Assembly: GCA_024681875.1 (NCBI GenBank)
Contig: JAILAA010000012.1
Location: 1 to 14,396 of the forward strand
Direction: 5' to 3'
Origin: Prevotella sp.
GTDB taxonomy: Bacteria > Bacteroidota > Bacteroidia > Bacteroidales > Bacteroidaceae
Length of the DNA stretch: 14,396 nt
The notes under the pieces were generated by a model that saw only the letters and a list, made by a program, of their open reading frames with translations, was not told the DNA's origin and ran no database searches. Below are positions 4,679 through 12,647 of this stretch, piece after piece. Every line of letters begins with the position of its first letter. Within the stretch, counting starts at the first letter, position 1. Position numbers and translations under genes: made by a program.

Positions 4679-6742
4679 TTATTCGTTAATGATGAGACCA
4701 CCGTCAGGCTGCATCGTCACCTTCACCTGCTGCCGTTTGTCGGTCTTCAGGGTAGTGAGCACGGGGTTGCCCGTCTTGGGGTCGTCGACATAATATTTCA
4801 GTTGTGCCTTGGCTGGGAACATGGGCAGGGTGAGCGTGAGCTTCAGCGGCTCCTTCAGGGCGTTGAGACCTGCGATGTACCAGTTGTCGCCGTGGCGACG
4901 GGCCAGCACTACATATTTGCCTGGATAGCCATCGATGAACTGCGTCTCGTCCCACGTAGTGGGCATGGCCTTGAGCCAGTCGAGCTCGAACTGGGGCAGA
5001 TAGTCGCTACCGGCCACTCCTTCTTCCGGAAGGAGGGGAATATTATTGGGCTGCATGGCCACACACTGGATGGCGGTCTGGTTGGTGATGCCGGAGGCCA
5101 TCTCGAAGATGTCGGTGGTGTAGCGGCGGTGGCGGCTCTTGTTGTCCTTCGAGAGGTACTTGTTCATGATGATGCCACCCCAGTCCATGGTGCCTGTGGC
5201 GTTGCGGCAGAAGGGATGCATACAGAGCTCGAAGGCCTCGGTCTTGGCATGGCCCTCGCTGAAATAGACGTTCTCGGAGGCGAGCACGGCCTCAGAGGCT
5301 ACGTAGTTGGGATACATGCGCTCCCAGCCGCGAGGCAGGGTGCAGCCGTGGAAGATGCACTGCAGGCCGTAGCGGTTGGCATCGTAAAGAATATCCTCGT
5401 AGAGGCGCATCGTCTCCTGCTTGTCGCCGCCGAAGAAGTCGACCTTGATGCCCTTGACGCCGATGCTGCGCAACCAGGCCATCTCGCGGTCGCGGGCTAT
5501 GGAATTGCTCATGCAGTTGCGGGGTGTCTGCGGGGCGTTGTTCTCATGGCCGTTGCTGTTGTACCAAAGCATGAGCGAGACACCCTTCGACTGGGCATAG
5601 CGCGACAGCTCGGCCATGCGCTCACGGCCAATGTTCTGGTCCCACCAGTTGTCGACGAGGCAGAGCTCGAAGCCCATGGCGGAGGCAAGGTCGATGAACT
5701 TCACCTGATCGTCGTAGTTGATAGAGTTGTCCTGCCAGATGAGCCAGCTCCAGGTATAACGGCCGCTCTGGTAGTCGATGGAGGGCTCGTAGAGGGGCTC
5801 CACTACGTCATAGGCTATGGTGGTCTCGACGATGGGCTTCAGCGAGTTACCGACGGTAATGGTGCGCCAGGGCGTCGAGCCCGGCAGGGCGATACCGGGC
5901 GACGAAGTGCCGTTGCCGTTGTTCTCGCCGGGCATGGGATAGGCAATCTGATAGAAGCCTGAAGAGGCGAGAGGTGAGGGGTGAGAGGTGAGAGTATAGT
6001 CTGAAAGACGACTGCCGCAATAGGCGCTGCTGACGCCCGTCTCGCTGATGAGCACCCAACCGCCATGCTCGGGCTTTGTCGTCCCCACTCTGCCGGAGGG
6101 GGTCAGGGGGAGGCCAAACAGGCAGGGGAAGGTGTATCCCTTGCCGAACTGGCTGCGCTCGGTCATGGGCGCATCGGCCTTGTAGTCCTCCTCGTAGCTG
6201 GGCTTGGTGCGCTCCCACCCTACCATCTCACCACTTTGCGGGGTAAGGAAAGTGGTGGTGCCTTCGGGCAGAGAGAAGGCAGTGCCCTCCTCAAGGATGA
6301 CAGCACTCTTGGGGTTGTCGCCCTTCTGACGGGGAATGAGATAGCGGAAAGCTACATCATTGTTGCTGACCGAGAACTCCATCGACATCTGCTGCTGTTT
6401 GGCGTTCTCGAAACTGACGGTCATCAGGGTAGCCACATAGTGGATATGGCTCTGTTTCACCTGACGCATATCATATTCGCGGTCAATACTTTCAGCCTTG
6501 GTATTCACAATCTTCAGTCCCTGCATAAAGTCGCCGAAGTCGGCCTTAAAGCCTAAGGCAGACGGTAGCAGCATAGGCTGCCCGTCAAGGGTGACGGCAT
6601 AGGTGGCACGACCGCCATTGTCGTTGATGGTCACTTGCAGCTTGCCGTCGGGCGAGGTCACGGTGGCCTCGCGGGCAAAGACTGCCATCGGCGCCAGCAA
6701 TAGCAGCGCCATCGTCATTTCTCTCCAATTTTTCATACTCAT
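4679..6742 (-). CDS. Glycoside hydrolase family 97 (alpha-galactosidase/alpha-glucosidase)
   Basis: The 687-residue protein begins with a signal peptide (hydrophobic core MALLLLAPMAVFA to residue 23, then REA) and is likely periplasmic. It has the GH97 order: an N-terminal beta-sandwich (about 25-300, including SPDGKLQVTI and AFRYLIP), a (beta/alpha)8 barrel with WSWLIWQD (331-338), DNWWDQNIGRERM (364-376) and GIKVDFFGGDKQ (431-442), and a C-terminal beta domain. Asp435 of KVDFF matches the nucleophile position of retaining GH97 enzymes, and Glu484/Glu490 (ASEAVLASE) are candidates for the acid/base. That favours the retaining alpha-galactosidase branch over inverting SusB-like glucosidases. 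Residues 250-262 (LTSHPSPLASS) come from a simple repeat in the DNA. ATG at 6742 is used; ATG at 6736 is equally possible. It heads a unit with the membrane protein downstream. Confidence 0.93.
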   Translation of the reverse strand: MSMKNWREMTMALLLLAPMAVFAREATVTSPDGKLQVTINDNGGRATYAVTLDGQPMLLPSALGFKADFGDFMQGLKIVNTKAESIDREYDMRQVKQSHIHYVATLMTVSFENAKQQQMSMEFSVSNNDVAFRYLIPRQKGDNPKSAVILEEGTAFSLPEGTTTFLTPQSGEMVGWERTKPSYEEDYKADAPMTERSQFGKGYTFPCLFGLPLTPSGRVGTTKPEHGGWVLISETGVSSAYCGSRLSDYTLTSHPSPLASSGFYQIAYPMPGENNGNGTSSPGIALPGSTPWRTITVGNSLKPIVETTIAYDVVEPLYEPSIDYQSGRYTWSWLIWQDNSINYDDQVKFIDLASAMGFELCLVDNWWDQNIGRERMAELSRYAQSKGVSLMLWYNSNGHENNAPQTPRNCMSNSIARDREMAWLRSIGVKGIKVDFFGGDKQETMRLYEDILYDANRYGLQCIFHGCTLPRGWERMYPNYVASEAVLASENVYFSEGHAKTEAFELCMHPFCRNATGTMDWGGIIMNKYLSKDNKSRHRRYTTDIFEMASGITNQTAIQCVAMQPNNIPLLPEEGVAGSDYLPQFELDWLKAMPTTWDETQFIDGYPGKYVVLARRHGDNWYIAGLNALKEPLKLTLTLPMFPAKAQLKYYVDDPKTGNPVLTTLKTDKRQQVKVTMQPDGGLIINE
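5969..5992. repeat. Short direct repeat inside the GH97 gene
   Basis: GAGAGGTGAG occurs at 5969-5978 and 5983-5992, 14 bp apart, within a purine-only tract apart from T and a single C. On the coding strand it reads as CTCACCTCTCACC-type repeat and encodes LTSHPSPLASS in frame. Confidence 0.8.
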
Positions 6743-6766
6743 TATACTATTTTATCAATTTTGGGG

Positions 6767-6796
6767 CAAAGTTAACAAAAAAAACATGAATCACAA
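6767..6796 (-). promoter_or_regulatory. Promoter of the GH97 unit
   Basis: Leftward TTG (6796-6794), a 19-nt spacer and TAACTTTG (6774-6767). The start would fall near 6760, leaving about 18-24 nt before the alternative ATGs at 6742 and 6736. Confidence 0.75.
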
Positions 6797-6808
6797 CTCA
6801 CAATTCAT
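6786..6808. promoter_or_regulatory. Inverted repeat between divergent promoters, possible operator
   Basis: ATGAAT (6786-6791) and ATTCAT (6803-6808) form an inverted repeat with an 11-nt centre. It overlaps the GH97 -33 box and lies just upstream of the GT117 -7 box, where a repressor could act on both. The sequence is also A/T-rich simple DNA resembling common Bacteroidales spacer repeats, so it may be chance. Confidence 0.3.
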
Positions 6809-6818
6809 AATTATTTCG

Positions 6819-6826
6819 TACCTTTG
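6819..6826 (+). promoter_or_regulatory. Promoter -7 box of the GT117-deacetylase unit
   Basis: TACCTTTG fits the Bacteroidetes -7 consensus exactly and lies 40 bp before the ATG at 6867. No clear TTTG -33 box is present at 19-20 nt upstream, so this promoter may be weak or activator-dependent. Confidence 0.7.
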
Positions 6827-6866
6827 CGCGCAGTTTTTGCAAAACAACAAAATAATCCAAGTAATA

Positions 6867-9800
6867 ATGAAACAATTTCGCTTAGTGGACAATATTATGG
6901 GCTGGCTGACTTTCTTCATCGCCGCCTTCGTCTATTGCTCCACCATCGAGCCTACAGCCTCGTTCTGGGACTGCCCTGAGTTTATCACTACCGGCTATAA
7001 GATGGAAGTTGGCCACCCGCCTGGCGCACCTTTCTTCATGCTCACGGCCAACCTGTTCTCGCAGTTCACCAGCGACCCCACCCAGGTGGCACGCATGGTG
7101 AACACGATGAGCGCCCTGCTGTCGGCAGCCTGTATTCTCTTCCTCTTCTGGAGCATCACGCACCTGGTGCGCCGACTGCTTACCAACCGCTGGGAAGAGA
7201 TTGACACGCCGAAGCTCATCGCCATCGAGGCATCGGGCCTGGTGGGCGCACTCATCTACACGTTCAGCGACACGTTCTGGTTCTCAGCTGTCGAGGGTGA
7301 GGTCTATGCCTACTCCTCGGCCTTCACTGCCGTGGTGTTCTGGCTCATCCTGAAATGGGAGGAGCACGCCGACGAGCCGCACGCCGACCGCTGGCTGGTG
7401 CTCATCATGTACATGACAGGACTTTCTATAGGCGTTCACCTGCTGAACCTGCTGTGTCTGCCCGCCATCGTGCTGGTGTGGTACTTCAAGCGCTTCCCCA
7501 ACGCCAACGCCAAGGGCGCTCTGTTCGCCCTCTTTGTGTCGTTTGTCATCCTCGCCGCCGTGCTCTACGGCGTGGTGCCTGGCATCATCACCGTTGGCGG
7601 ATGGTTTGAGCTGTTCTTTGTCAACGACCTGCACATGCCGTTCAATACAGGCCTCTATGTCTACCTCGTGCTGCTCATCGGCAGCGTCATCTGGGCTATC
7701 TACGAGACACAGCGTGCCTCTGAGAAGAACTGGAAGCGCCAGAACATAGCTTTCCTCTGCGGCTTCGGCCTTCTGGGCATACCCTTCTACGGCTACGGCT
7801 GGAGCGCCTTTTTCATCGGCGTCATTGTGCTGGCCCTGGTAGGCTGGGCATTGTTCTATCGTCGTGGCGGACAGAAGAGCCTCGTGCCCCTCATCTCGGC
7901 ACGCTTGAAGAACACGACGCTGCTCTGTATGCTCATGCTGATGATTGGCTACTCTACGTATGCCGTCATCGTCATCCGTTCCAGCGCCAACCCGCCGATG
8001 GACCAGAACTCGCCCGAGGACATCTTCACCTTAGGCAGCTACCTGAGCCGCGACCAGTACGGCTACCGTCCGCTGCTCTACGGCCAGACCTTTACCTCGG
8101 AACCTGAGCCTGATGACAACGGCTATCAGAAGATTGTGGAGAAGGCGCCCGTCTATGAGCGCAAAGAGAAGGCGCATCCTGACGATCCCGACGAATACTT
8201 CATCGCCGACCACAAGATGGAGGCTGTCTATGCGCAGAATGTCTTCTTCCCCCGCATGTACTCCAACAGCCAGCCGCCCTATGGCCCAGACCACGTGCAG
8301 TTCTATCGCACCTGGCACGGAGGAATCAGCGGCACCGAGGTTGATTCGAAGCTCAATCCTGGCACGAAGATCATCATCCCCAGCTTCTGGGACAACCTCA
8401 GCTTCTTCTTCTCCTATCAGTGCAATTATATGTACTGGCGCTATTTCCTTTGGAACTTTGCTGGAAGGCAGAACGACATCCAAGGCAGCTATGGCGAGAA
8501 AGACCACGGCAACTTCCTCACAGGCTTCTCGTTTATCGACAACGCCCTCTATGGCGACCAGTCGCTGCTGCCCGATGAGCTGAAGAACAACAAGGGCCAC
8601 AACGTGTTCTACTGTATGCCGCTCATACTCGGCCTGATAGGCTTGTTCTGGCAGATGATGAGCCGTGGCCGCAAGGGCATCCAGCAGTTCTGGGTGGTGT
8701 TCTTCCTGTTCTTCATGACAGGACTGGCCATCGTCATCTACCTCAACCAGACGCCCCTGCAGCCCCGTGAGCGCGACTACGCCTACGCCGGCTCCTTCTA
8801 TGCCTACGCCATCTGGTGTGGTATGGGCGTAGCAGCCATCATCAGCTGGCTAAACAAACTGCTCAAGAATCCGAACAAGCAGATGCGTCTTGCCTTGGCC
8901 GCCATCGTATCACTGGTGTGCCTGATAGTGCCCATACAGATGGCATCGCAGACGTGGGACGACCACGACCGCAGCGGCCGCTATACCTGCCGCGACTTTG
9001 GCCAGAACTATCTCATGTCTTTGCAGGACGAAGGCAATCCCATCATCTACACCAACGGCGACAACGACACCTTCCCCCTGTGGTACAACCAGGACACCGA
9101 GGGCATACGCACCGATGCCCGCGTCTGCAACCTCAGCTACCTCAGTACCGACTGGTATATTGACCAGATGGTGCGTCCGGCCTACGACTCGCCAGGACTG
9201 CCCATCACCTGGTCGCGACTGAACTACGTGTCGGGCGCCAACGACGTCGTGGCCATCCTGCCGCAGTATAAGGAGCAGATACGCTCCTTCTACCAGGATA
9301 CGCCAGAAGAGGCCCGTGAATACTGGGGTGAAGACCCCTTCGAGCTGAAGAACGTGCTGAAGCACTGGGTGCAGGAGCCTGTCAGCCCCGACTTCCACTT
9401 CATACCCACCGACACCGTCTACATCACTATCGACAAGGACGCCGTGCGCCGCAGCGGCATGTTGCTGCAGGGCGACAGCATACCCGACCGCATGGCCATC
9501 TCGCTCAGCGGAATGCGTTCCATCGGCAAGAGCAAGCTGATGATGCTGGAGATGCTGGCCAATGCCAACTGGGAGCGGCCTATCTATGTGGCTATGACCG
9601 TGGGCAGCGAGAACGTCATGAACCTTGGCGACCACTTCCTACAAGAGGGCCTCGTCTACCGACTGACGCCCTACAACACCTCTGCGCCGGGCATGACCAG
9701 CTTCGACACCGAGAAGACCTATAAGAACGTGATGGAGCGCTTCAAGTTCGGCGGCGTCAGCACACCCGGCATCTACCTCGACGAAACCGTCATGCGCATG

Positions 9801-10289
9801 TGCTACACCCACCGCCAGCTCATGGTCGTGCTGGCCTCTGAGCTGATGGCCGAGGGCGACGACTTCCTCAACCAGGCCGACTACGCAGAAGGCTCCGCCG
9901 TCGACTCCCTGCAGCGTCTGGCACAGGAAAAGAACGAGAAAGCCCTGAAGGTACTTGAGAAACTCGACAAAGAGCTGCCTGCAGAGAACGTTCCCTACGA
10001 CGTGTCGTCGCTCACCGAGGCACACATCTACGCCGAGCTGGGCCTGACAGACAAAGCAAGTCACATACTCGACTACATGTGGAAGAACTCTGTCCAGTAC
10101 GTCACCTACTTCGAGTCCTTCGACGACAGAGAGATGCAGCAGTACAACGACCGCTGCATGCGCCACTTCAGCATCATGCGCTACATCCGCAGCATCTACT
10201 CCTTCGACCAGAAGAAAGACGCTGAGTTGGAGGCCCAACAAGTGAAGCTGCTTGAGACATTCATCAGGAAAGGAGGAAAGATAGAGTAG
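6867..10289 (+). CDS. DUF2723 / GT117-family integral membrane protein (GT-C glycosyltransferase fold)
   Basis: This 1140-residue protein has an N-terminal block of many transmembrane helices and a large hydrophilic C-terminal half, the layout of Bacteroidetes DUF2723 proteins, relatives of eukaryotic TMEM260 (protein O-mannosyltransferase). After the first helix comes SFWDCPEF (32-39); the acidic pair Asp35/Glu38 sits where GT-C transferases keep their catalytic acid in the first periplasmic loop. GHPPGAPFF (49-57) and QPRERDYAYAGSFYAYAIW (632-650) are further conserved-looking blocks. The likely role is transfer of a lipid-linked sugar at the periplasmic face, possibly to exported proteins; acceptor and sugar are inference. 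I chose ATG 6867 (MKQFRLVDN) because it follows the -7 box at 6819-6826 by 40 bp; the frame continues open upstream to 6603, but that part is antisense to GH97. The deacetylase gene follows 12 bp later. Confidence 0.9.
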   Translation: MKQFRLVDNIMGWLTFFIAAFVYCSTIEPTASFWDCPEFITTGYKMEVGHPPGAPFFMLTANLFSQFTSDPTQVARMVNTMSALLSAACILFLFWSITHLVRRLLTNRWEEIDTPKLIAIEASGLVGALIYTFSDTFWFSAVEGEVYAYSSAFTAVVFWLILKWEEHADEPHADRWLVLIMYMTGLSIGVHLLNLLCLPAIVLVWYFKRFPNANAKGALFALFVSFVILAAVLYGVVPGIITVGGWFELFFVNDLHMPFNTGLYVYLVLLIGSVIWAIYETQRASEKNWKRQNIAFLCGFGLLGIPFYGYGWSAFFIGVIVLALVGWALFYRRGGQKSLVPLISARLKNTTLLCMLMLMIGYSTYAVIVIRSSANPPMDQNSPEDIFTLGSYLSRDQYGYRPLLYGQTFTSEPEPDDNGYQKIVEKAPVYERKEKAHPDDPDEYFIADHKMEAVYAQNVFFPRMYSNSQPPYGPDHVQFYRTWHGGISGTEVDSKLNPGTKIIIPSFWDNLSFFFSYQCNYMYWRYFLWNFAGRQNDIQGSYGEKDHGNFLTGFSFIDNALYGDQSLLPDELKNNKGHNVFYCMPLILGLIGLFWQMMSRGRKGIQQFWVVFFLFFMTGLAIVIYLNQTPLQPRERDYAYAGSFYAYAIWCGMGVAAIISWLNKLLKNPNKQMRLALAAIVSLVCLIVPIQMASQTWDDHDRSGRYTCRDFGQNYLMSLQDEGNPIIYTNGDNDTFPLWYNQDTEGIRTDARVCNLSYLSTDWYIDQMVRPAYDSPGLPITWSRLNYVSGANDVVAILPQYKEQIRSFYQDTPEEAREYWGEDPFELKNVLKHWVQEPVSPDFHFIPTDTVYITIDKDAVRRSGMLLQGDSIPDRMAISLSGMRSIGKSKLMMLEMLANANWERPIYVAMTVGSENVMNLGDHFLQEGLVYRLTPYNTSAPGMTSFDTEKTYKNVMERFKFGGVSTPGIYLDETVMRMCYTHRQLMVVLASELMAEGDDFLNQADYAEGSAVDSLQRLAQEKNEKALKVLEKLDKELPAENVPYDVSSLTEAHIYAELGLTDKASHILDYMWKNSVQYVTYFESFDDREMQQYNDRCMRHFSIMRYIRSIYSFDQKKDAELEAQQVKLLETFIRKGGKIE

Positions 10290-10301
10290 CAGCCCGACAG
10301 C

Positions 10302-10922
10302 ATGATCATCGAGCAACCAGCCGTATACCTCCGCTGGCTCTATCCCAAAGCCCTTTGGAGAATGGACCGTCGCGAACGTTCAGTATACCTGACGTTTGAC
10401 GACGGCCCCATCCCTGAATCCACACCCTTCCTTTTAGACACCCTGCGCCACTACGGCATCAAGGCCTCCTTCTTCATGGTAGGCGACAACGTGCGCAAGT
10501 ACCCCGAGCTGTTCCAGCAGATCAAGGCCGAAGGCCACCTCGTGGGCAACCATACGCACAACCACATCAGCGGCTTTCGCCACAGCATCAAGACGTATAT
10601 GTACAACGTAGAGAAAGCCAATGCCTACATCCATAGCCATTTCATGCGCCCGCCGCACGGATGGATGCGGTTGAGCCAATATGCTTGGCTCAGCCGCAAA
10701 TACAAGGTAGTAATGTGGGACGTCGTCACCCGCGACTACTCCAAATGGATGACCGCTGCCGACATTCTCAACAACGTCAAGCGCTACACCCGTCCAGGCT
10801 CCATCATCACCTTCCACGACTCGCTGAAGGCCATTGAGAAGCTGCGCACAGCCCTGCCCCAATGCATAGAGTGGCTACAGGAGCAGGGCTACACCTTCAA
10901 GATTTTCGACAGGCAGGAGTAG
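10302..10922 (+). CDS. Polysaccharide deacetylase, NodB-homology (carbohydrate esterase 4)
   Basis: The 206-residue protein carries the CE4 motifs in order: TFDDGP (31-36, with metal/base Asp33-Asp34), HTHNH (84-88, the metal-binding His pair), RPPHG (116-120), WDVVTRDYSKW (139-149) and ITFHDS (169-174, catalytic His172). These metal-dependent enzymes remove N- or O-acetyl groups from peptidoglycan, chitin-type oligomers or other polysaccharides. No signal peptide is seen; the N-terminus (MIIEQPAVYLRWLYPK) is only mildly hydrophobic, so the enzyme may be cytoplasmic or peripheral. The gene starts 12 bp after the GT117 stop with no promoter between, implying one transcript and a shared envelope-glycan role. 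It ends 6 bp from the convergent GH28 gene. Substrate is not predictable here. Confidence 0.93.
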   Translation: MIIEQPAVYLRWLYPKALWRMDRRERSVYLTFDDGPIPESTPFLLDTLRHYGIKASFFMVGDNVRKYPELFQQIKAEGHLVGNHTHNHISGFRHSIKTYMYNVEKANAYIHSHFMRPPHGWMRLSQYAWLSRKYKVVMWDVVTRDYSKWMTAADILNNVKRYTRPGSIITFHDSLKAIEKLRTALPQCIEWLQEQGYTFKIFDRQE

Positions 10923-10928
10923 GTCCCA

Positions 10929-12284
10929 TCAGCCTTCAACATCCTCCACGTCCACCTCTACAAAGTCAGGCCGAGCGTCAGGCTGGCTGTTCTGTATCTC
11001 CACATGGCGGAAGGTAATATGACGGGCATGACGCACGAAAAAGCCCTTGGCAGGCAGCACGCCCCACATCGTGGCTTCGGGATAGTCTTTCTCTTTCTCA
11101 TCATCAGGCACGGCCGTCTCGCCACAGCCTCCCTGCTGCTGGATAGTGATGTCGGAAAGCCAGACGTCCTCCACAGGATGACCAGGCAGACCCGTAATGC
11201 TGCAGCCCGTCTTTCCTGCCCCATGCACGGTGATGTTGGACAGATGCACGCCGCGTATCGTGCCCACCTTCGCCACAGGCTCATTCTTGGCGTAACTCCT
11301 GGCACGGTTGCCCAGGCGGATGAAGATGGGCGACTCGGTGCCCTCGGCTACGATATTGCTCACGTGTACGTTCTCCATCGTGCCGCCGTCGGTGATCTCC
11401 AATGAGATGACCGAGGTACCGCGCTTCGACGGGTCGCCGAAGAACTGGCTCGACTGGTCTTCCGACGGATGCACCACGCAGTTGGCGATGTTGATGTTGC
11501 GGAATCCGCCATTTGTCTCGGTGCCTAATTTGATGGCGTTGCAATGACTGCTGACGATGCAGTTCTGTATGACGATGTTCTCACACAGGCGTGGCGAGGT
11601 GGATTTCAGCGTGATGCCGTCGTCGTCGCTGTCGGCCTTGATGTCGCTTACCACAACGTCGTGACATCCGTCCAGATCGAGGGCATCATTATTATAGTTG
11701 TTGCGGTTGAAGATTTTGATGCCCGTGATGCGCAGGCGGTCGCAAGCTAAATAGTGCTGCATCCAGCAGCCGCTGTTGCGCAGGGTGACGTCACAGACGG
11801 TGACATCGGTACACTCGATGAAACGTAGCAGATGGGGACGTGTAATGCCCTCGTCATTCCAAGACAGTTTCTTGAACGCTGAGCCGCGTCCGTCGATGGT
11901 GCCGTAGCCGGTGATGCTGACATCGTGCACACGGTCGGCATAGATGAGCTGCACGGTCTCGCCCTGCGTGCGCAGCGACACGTAGGCGGGTTTCAGAGGG
12001 GTGTAGTCCTCCAGGCGGGTGCTGCCATAGAGCGTGGCGCCCGTCCCCAAATGCAGGTCAACGTGGCTCTTCAGCACCAGCGTGCCCGTTTTGAACATGC
12101 CCGCAGGCACCACGACACGACCGCCGCCAGCAGACGAGCAGCAGTCGATGGCCTGCTGGATGGCCTGCGTGCTCAACACTGTCGTATCATTCTTGGCGCC
12201 GAAATCCACGATGCAATAGTCTCTTGCCGATGCCGCCAAGCCCACTAAGCTGGCCAGTAAAATCAAAACCTGTTTCCTCATCAT
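10929..12284 (-). CDS. GH28-family (polygalacturonase-like) secreted beta-helix protein
   Basis: The 451-residue protein has a signal peptide (MMRKQVLILLASLVGLAASA, then RDY) and an N-terminal DFGAKNDT…GGGRVVVPAG pattern typical of pectin-acting right-handed beta-helices. GH28 marks are NNDALD (198-203, the 'NTD' position) and SDDDGITLKS (219-228, the 'DD' position). The canonical GHG/RIK pair is not present in standard form: the matching stretch reads SSHCNAIKLGTE (245-256). This resembles divergent bacterial GH28 proteins, so the bond cleaved (homogalacturonan or a rhamnogalacturonan-type link) is open. The ATG at 12284 is chosen for the clean signal peptide; 12281 or 12299 are possible, while a further ATG at 12407 lies upstream of the promoter at 12345-12375. 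Secretion to periplasm or surface is expected. Confidence 0.87.
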   Translation of the reverse strand: MMRKQVLILLASLVGLAASARDYCIVDFGAKNDTTVLSTQAIQQAIDCCSSAGGGRVVVPAGMFKTGTLVLKSHVDLHLGTGATLYGSTRLEDYTPLKPAYVSLRTQGETVQLIYADRVHDVSITGYGTIDGRGSAFKKLSWNDEGITRPHLLRFIECTDVTVCDVTLRNSGCWMQHYLACDRLRITGIKIFNRNNYNNDALDLDGCHDVVVSDIKADSDDDGITLKSTSPRLCENIVIQNCIVSSHCNAIKLGTETNGGFRNINIANCVVHPSEDQSSQFFGDPSKRGTSVISLEITDGGTMENVHVSNIVAEGTESPIFIRLGNRARSYAKNEPVAKVGTIRGVHLSNITVHGAGKTGCSITGLPGHPVEDVWLSDITIQQQGGCGETAVPDDEKEKDYPEATMWGVLPAKGFFVRHARHITFRHVEIQNSQPDARPDFVEVDVEDVEG

Positions 12285-12344
12285 TTCTTTTGGGTGCATA
12301 GTTAAAAAAATATTTAGTGACACGTTGGTGTGAGTTAGCGGATA

Positions 12345-12375
12345 CAAAGTTACGAAAAAAGCGTGTAAAGAACAA
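12345..12375 (-). promoter_or_regulatory. Promoter of the GH28 gene
   Basis: Leftward TTG (12375-12373), a 20-nt spacer and TAACTTTG (12352-12345). The predicted start near 12338 leaves a leader of about 40-55 nt to the ATGs at 12299 and 12284 and rules out the upstream ATG at 12407. Confidence 0.8.
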
Positions 12376-12474
12376 CGGATTTCAGAAATTCTTTGCACAC
12401 AAGGCATCCTTTTAGGCAGAGCAAACGCAATTCAACCGTAAATAAAGGCAATCAGGGGAAAAACGAGAAAGGGC

Positions 12475-12500
12475 ACTCCCTGCAAGCAGGGGGTATTAGG
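12475..12500 (+). repeat. Degenerate G/C-run element, possible third copy
   Basis: CACTCCCTGCAAGCAGGGGG followed by TATTAGGGGGCGGG keeps the ACTCCC start and the run of G blocks seen in copies A and B, and CCCTGC-AA-GCAGGG (12478-12491) is a perfect palindrome. Similarity to copies A and B is loose. Confidence 0.4.
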
Positions 12501-12610
12501 GGGCGGGCAAATATCTAATTCACGGCATGACAGTAAGCCTGCCTAGGCTACCCTCGCCTCACCCCCACGGCCACGATCTCTAGCAAAGCTACAAAACTGT
12601 AACCGCATGA

Positions 12611-12647
12611 CCTAAACTTATACGATGTTTAACATCGGACATTTAGG
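12611..12647. promoter_or_regulatory. Nested dyad of unknown role
   Basis: CGATGTT-T-AACATCG (12623-12637) is a perfect odd palindrome. It sits within an outer inverted repeat, CCTAAA (12611-12616) and TTTAGG (12642-12647). The two together could form a bulged hairpin or bind a dimeric regulator. It lies about 165 bp before the XRE promoter and about 236 bp before the GH28 promoter, and no T-tract follows. Confidence 0.55.

Noticed and set aside
4640..5962. Long forward open frame (440 residues) opposite GH97
   Set aside because: It is antisense to a clear GH97 gene with a full set of family motifs. The translation is low-complexity His/Val/Ala-rich sequence typical of the antisense of G/C-rich codons.
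6603..6866. Upstream extension of the GT117 reading frame by 88 codons
   Set aside because: The extension lies antisense to the GH97 signal peptide region and upstream of the -7 box at 6819-6826. The start at 6867 gives a normal first membrane helix.
12285..12407. N-terminal extension of the GH28 gene to an ATG at 12407
   Set aside because: The promoter at 12345-12375 lies inside it, and the later ATG gives a proper signal peptide.
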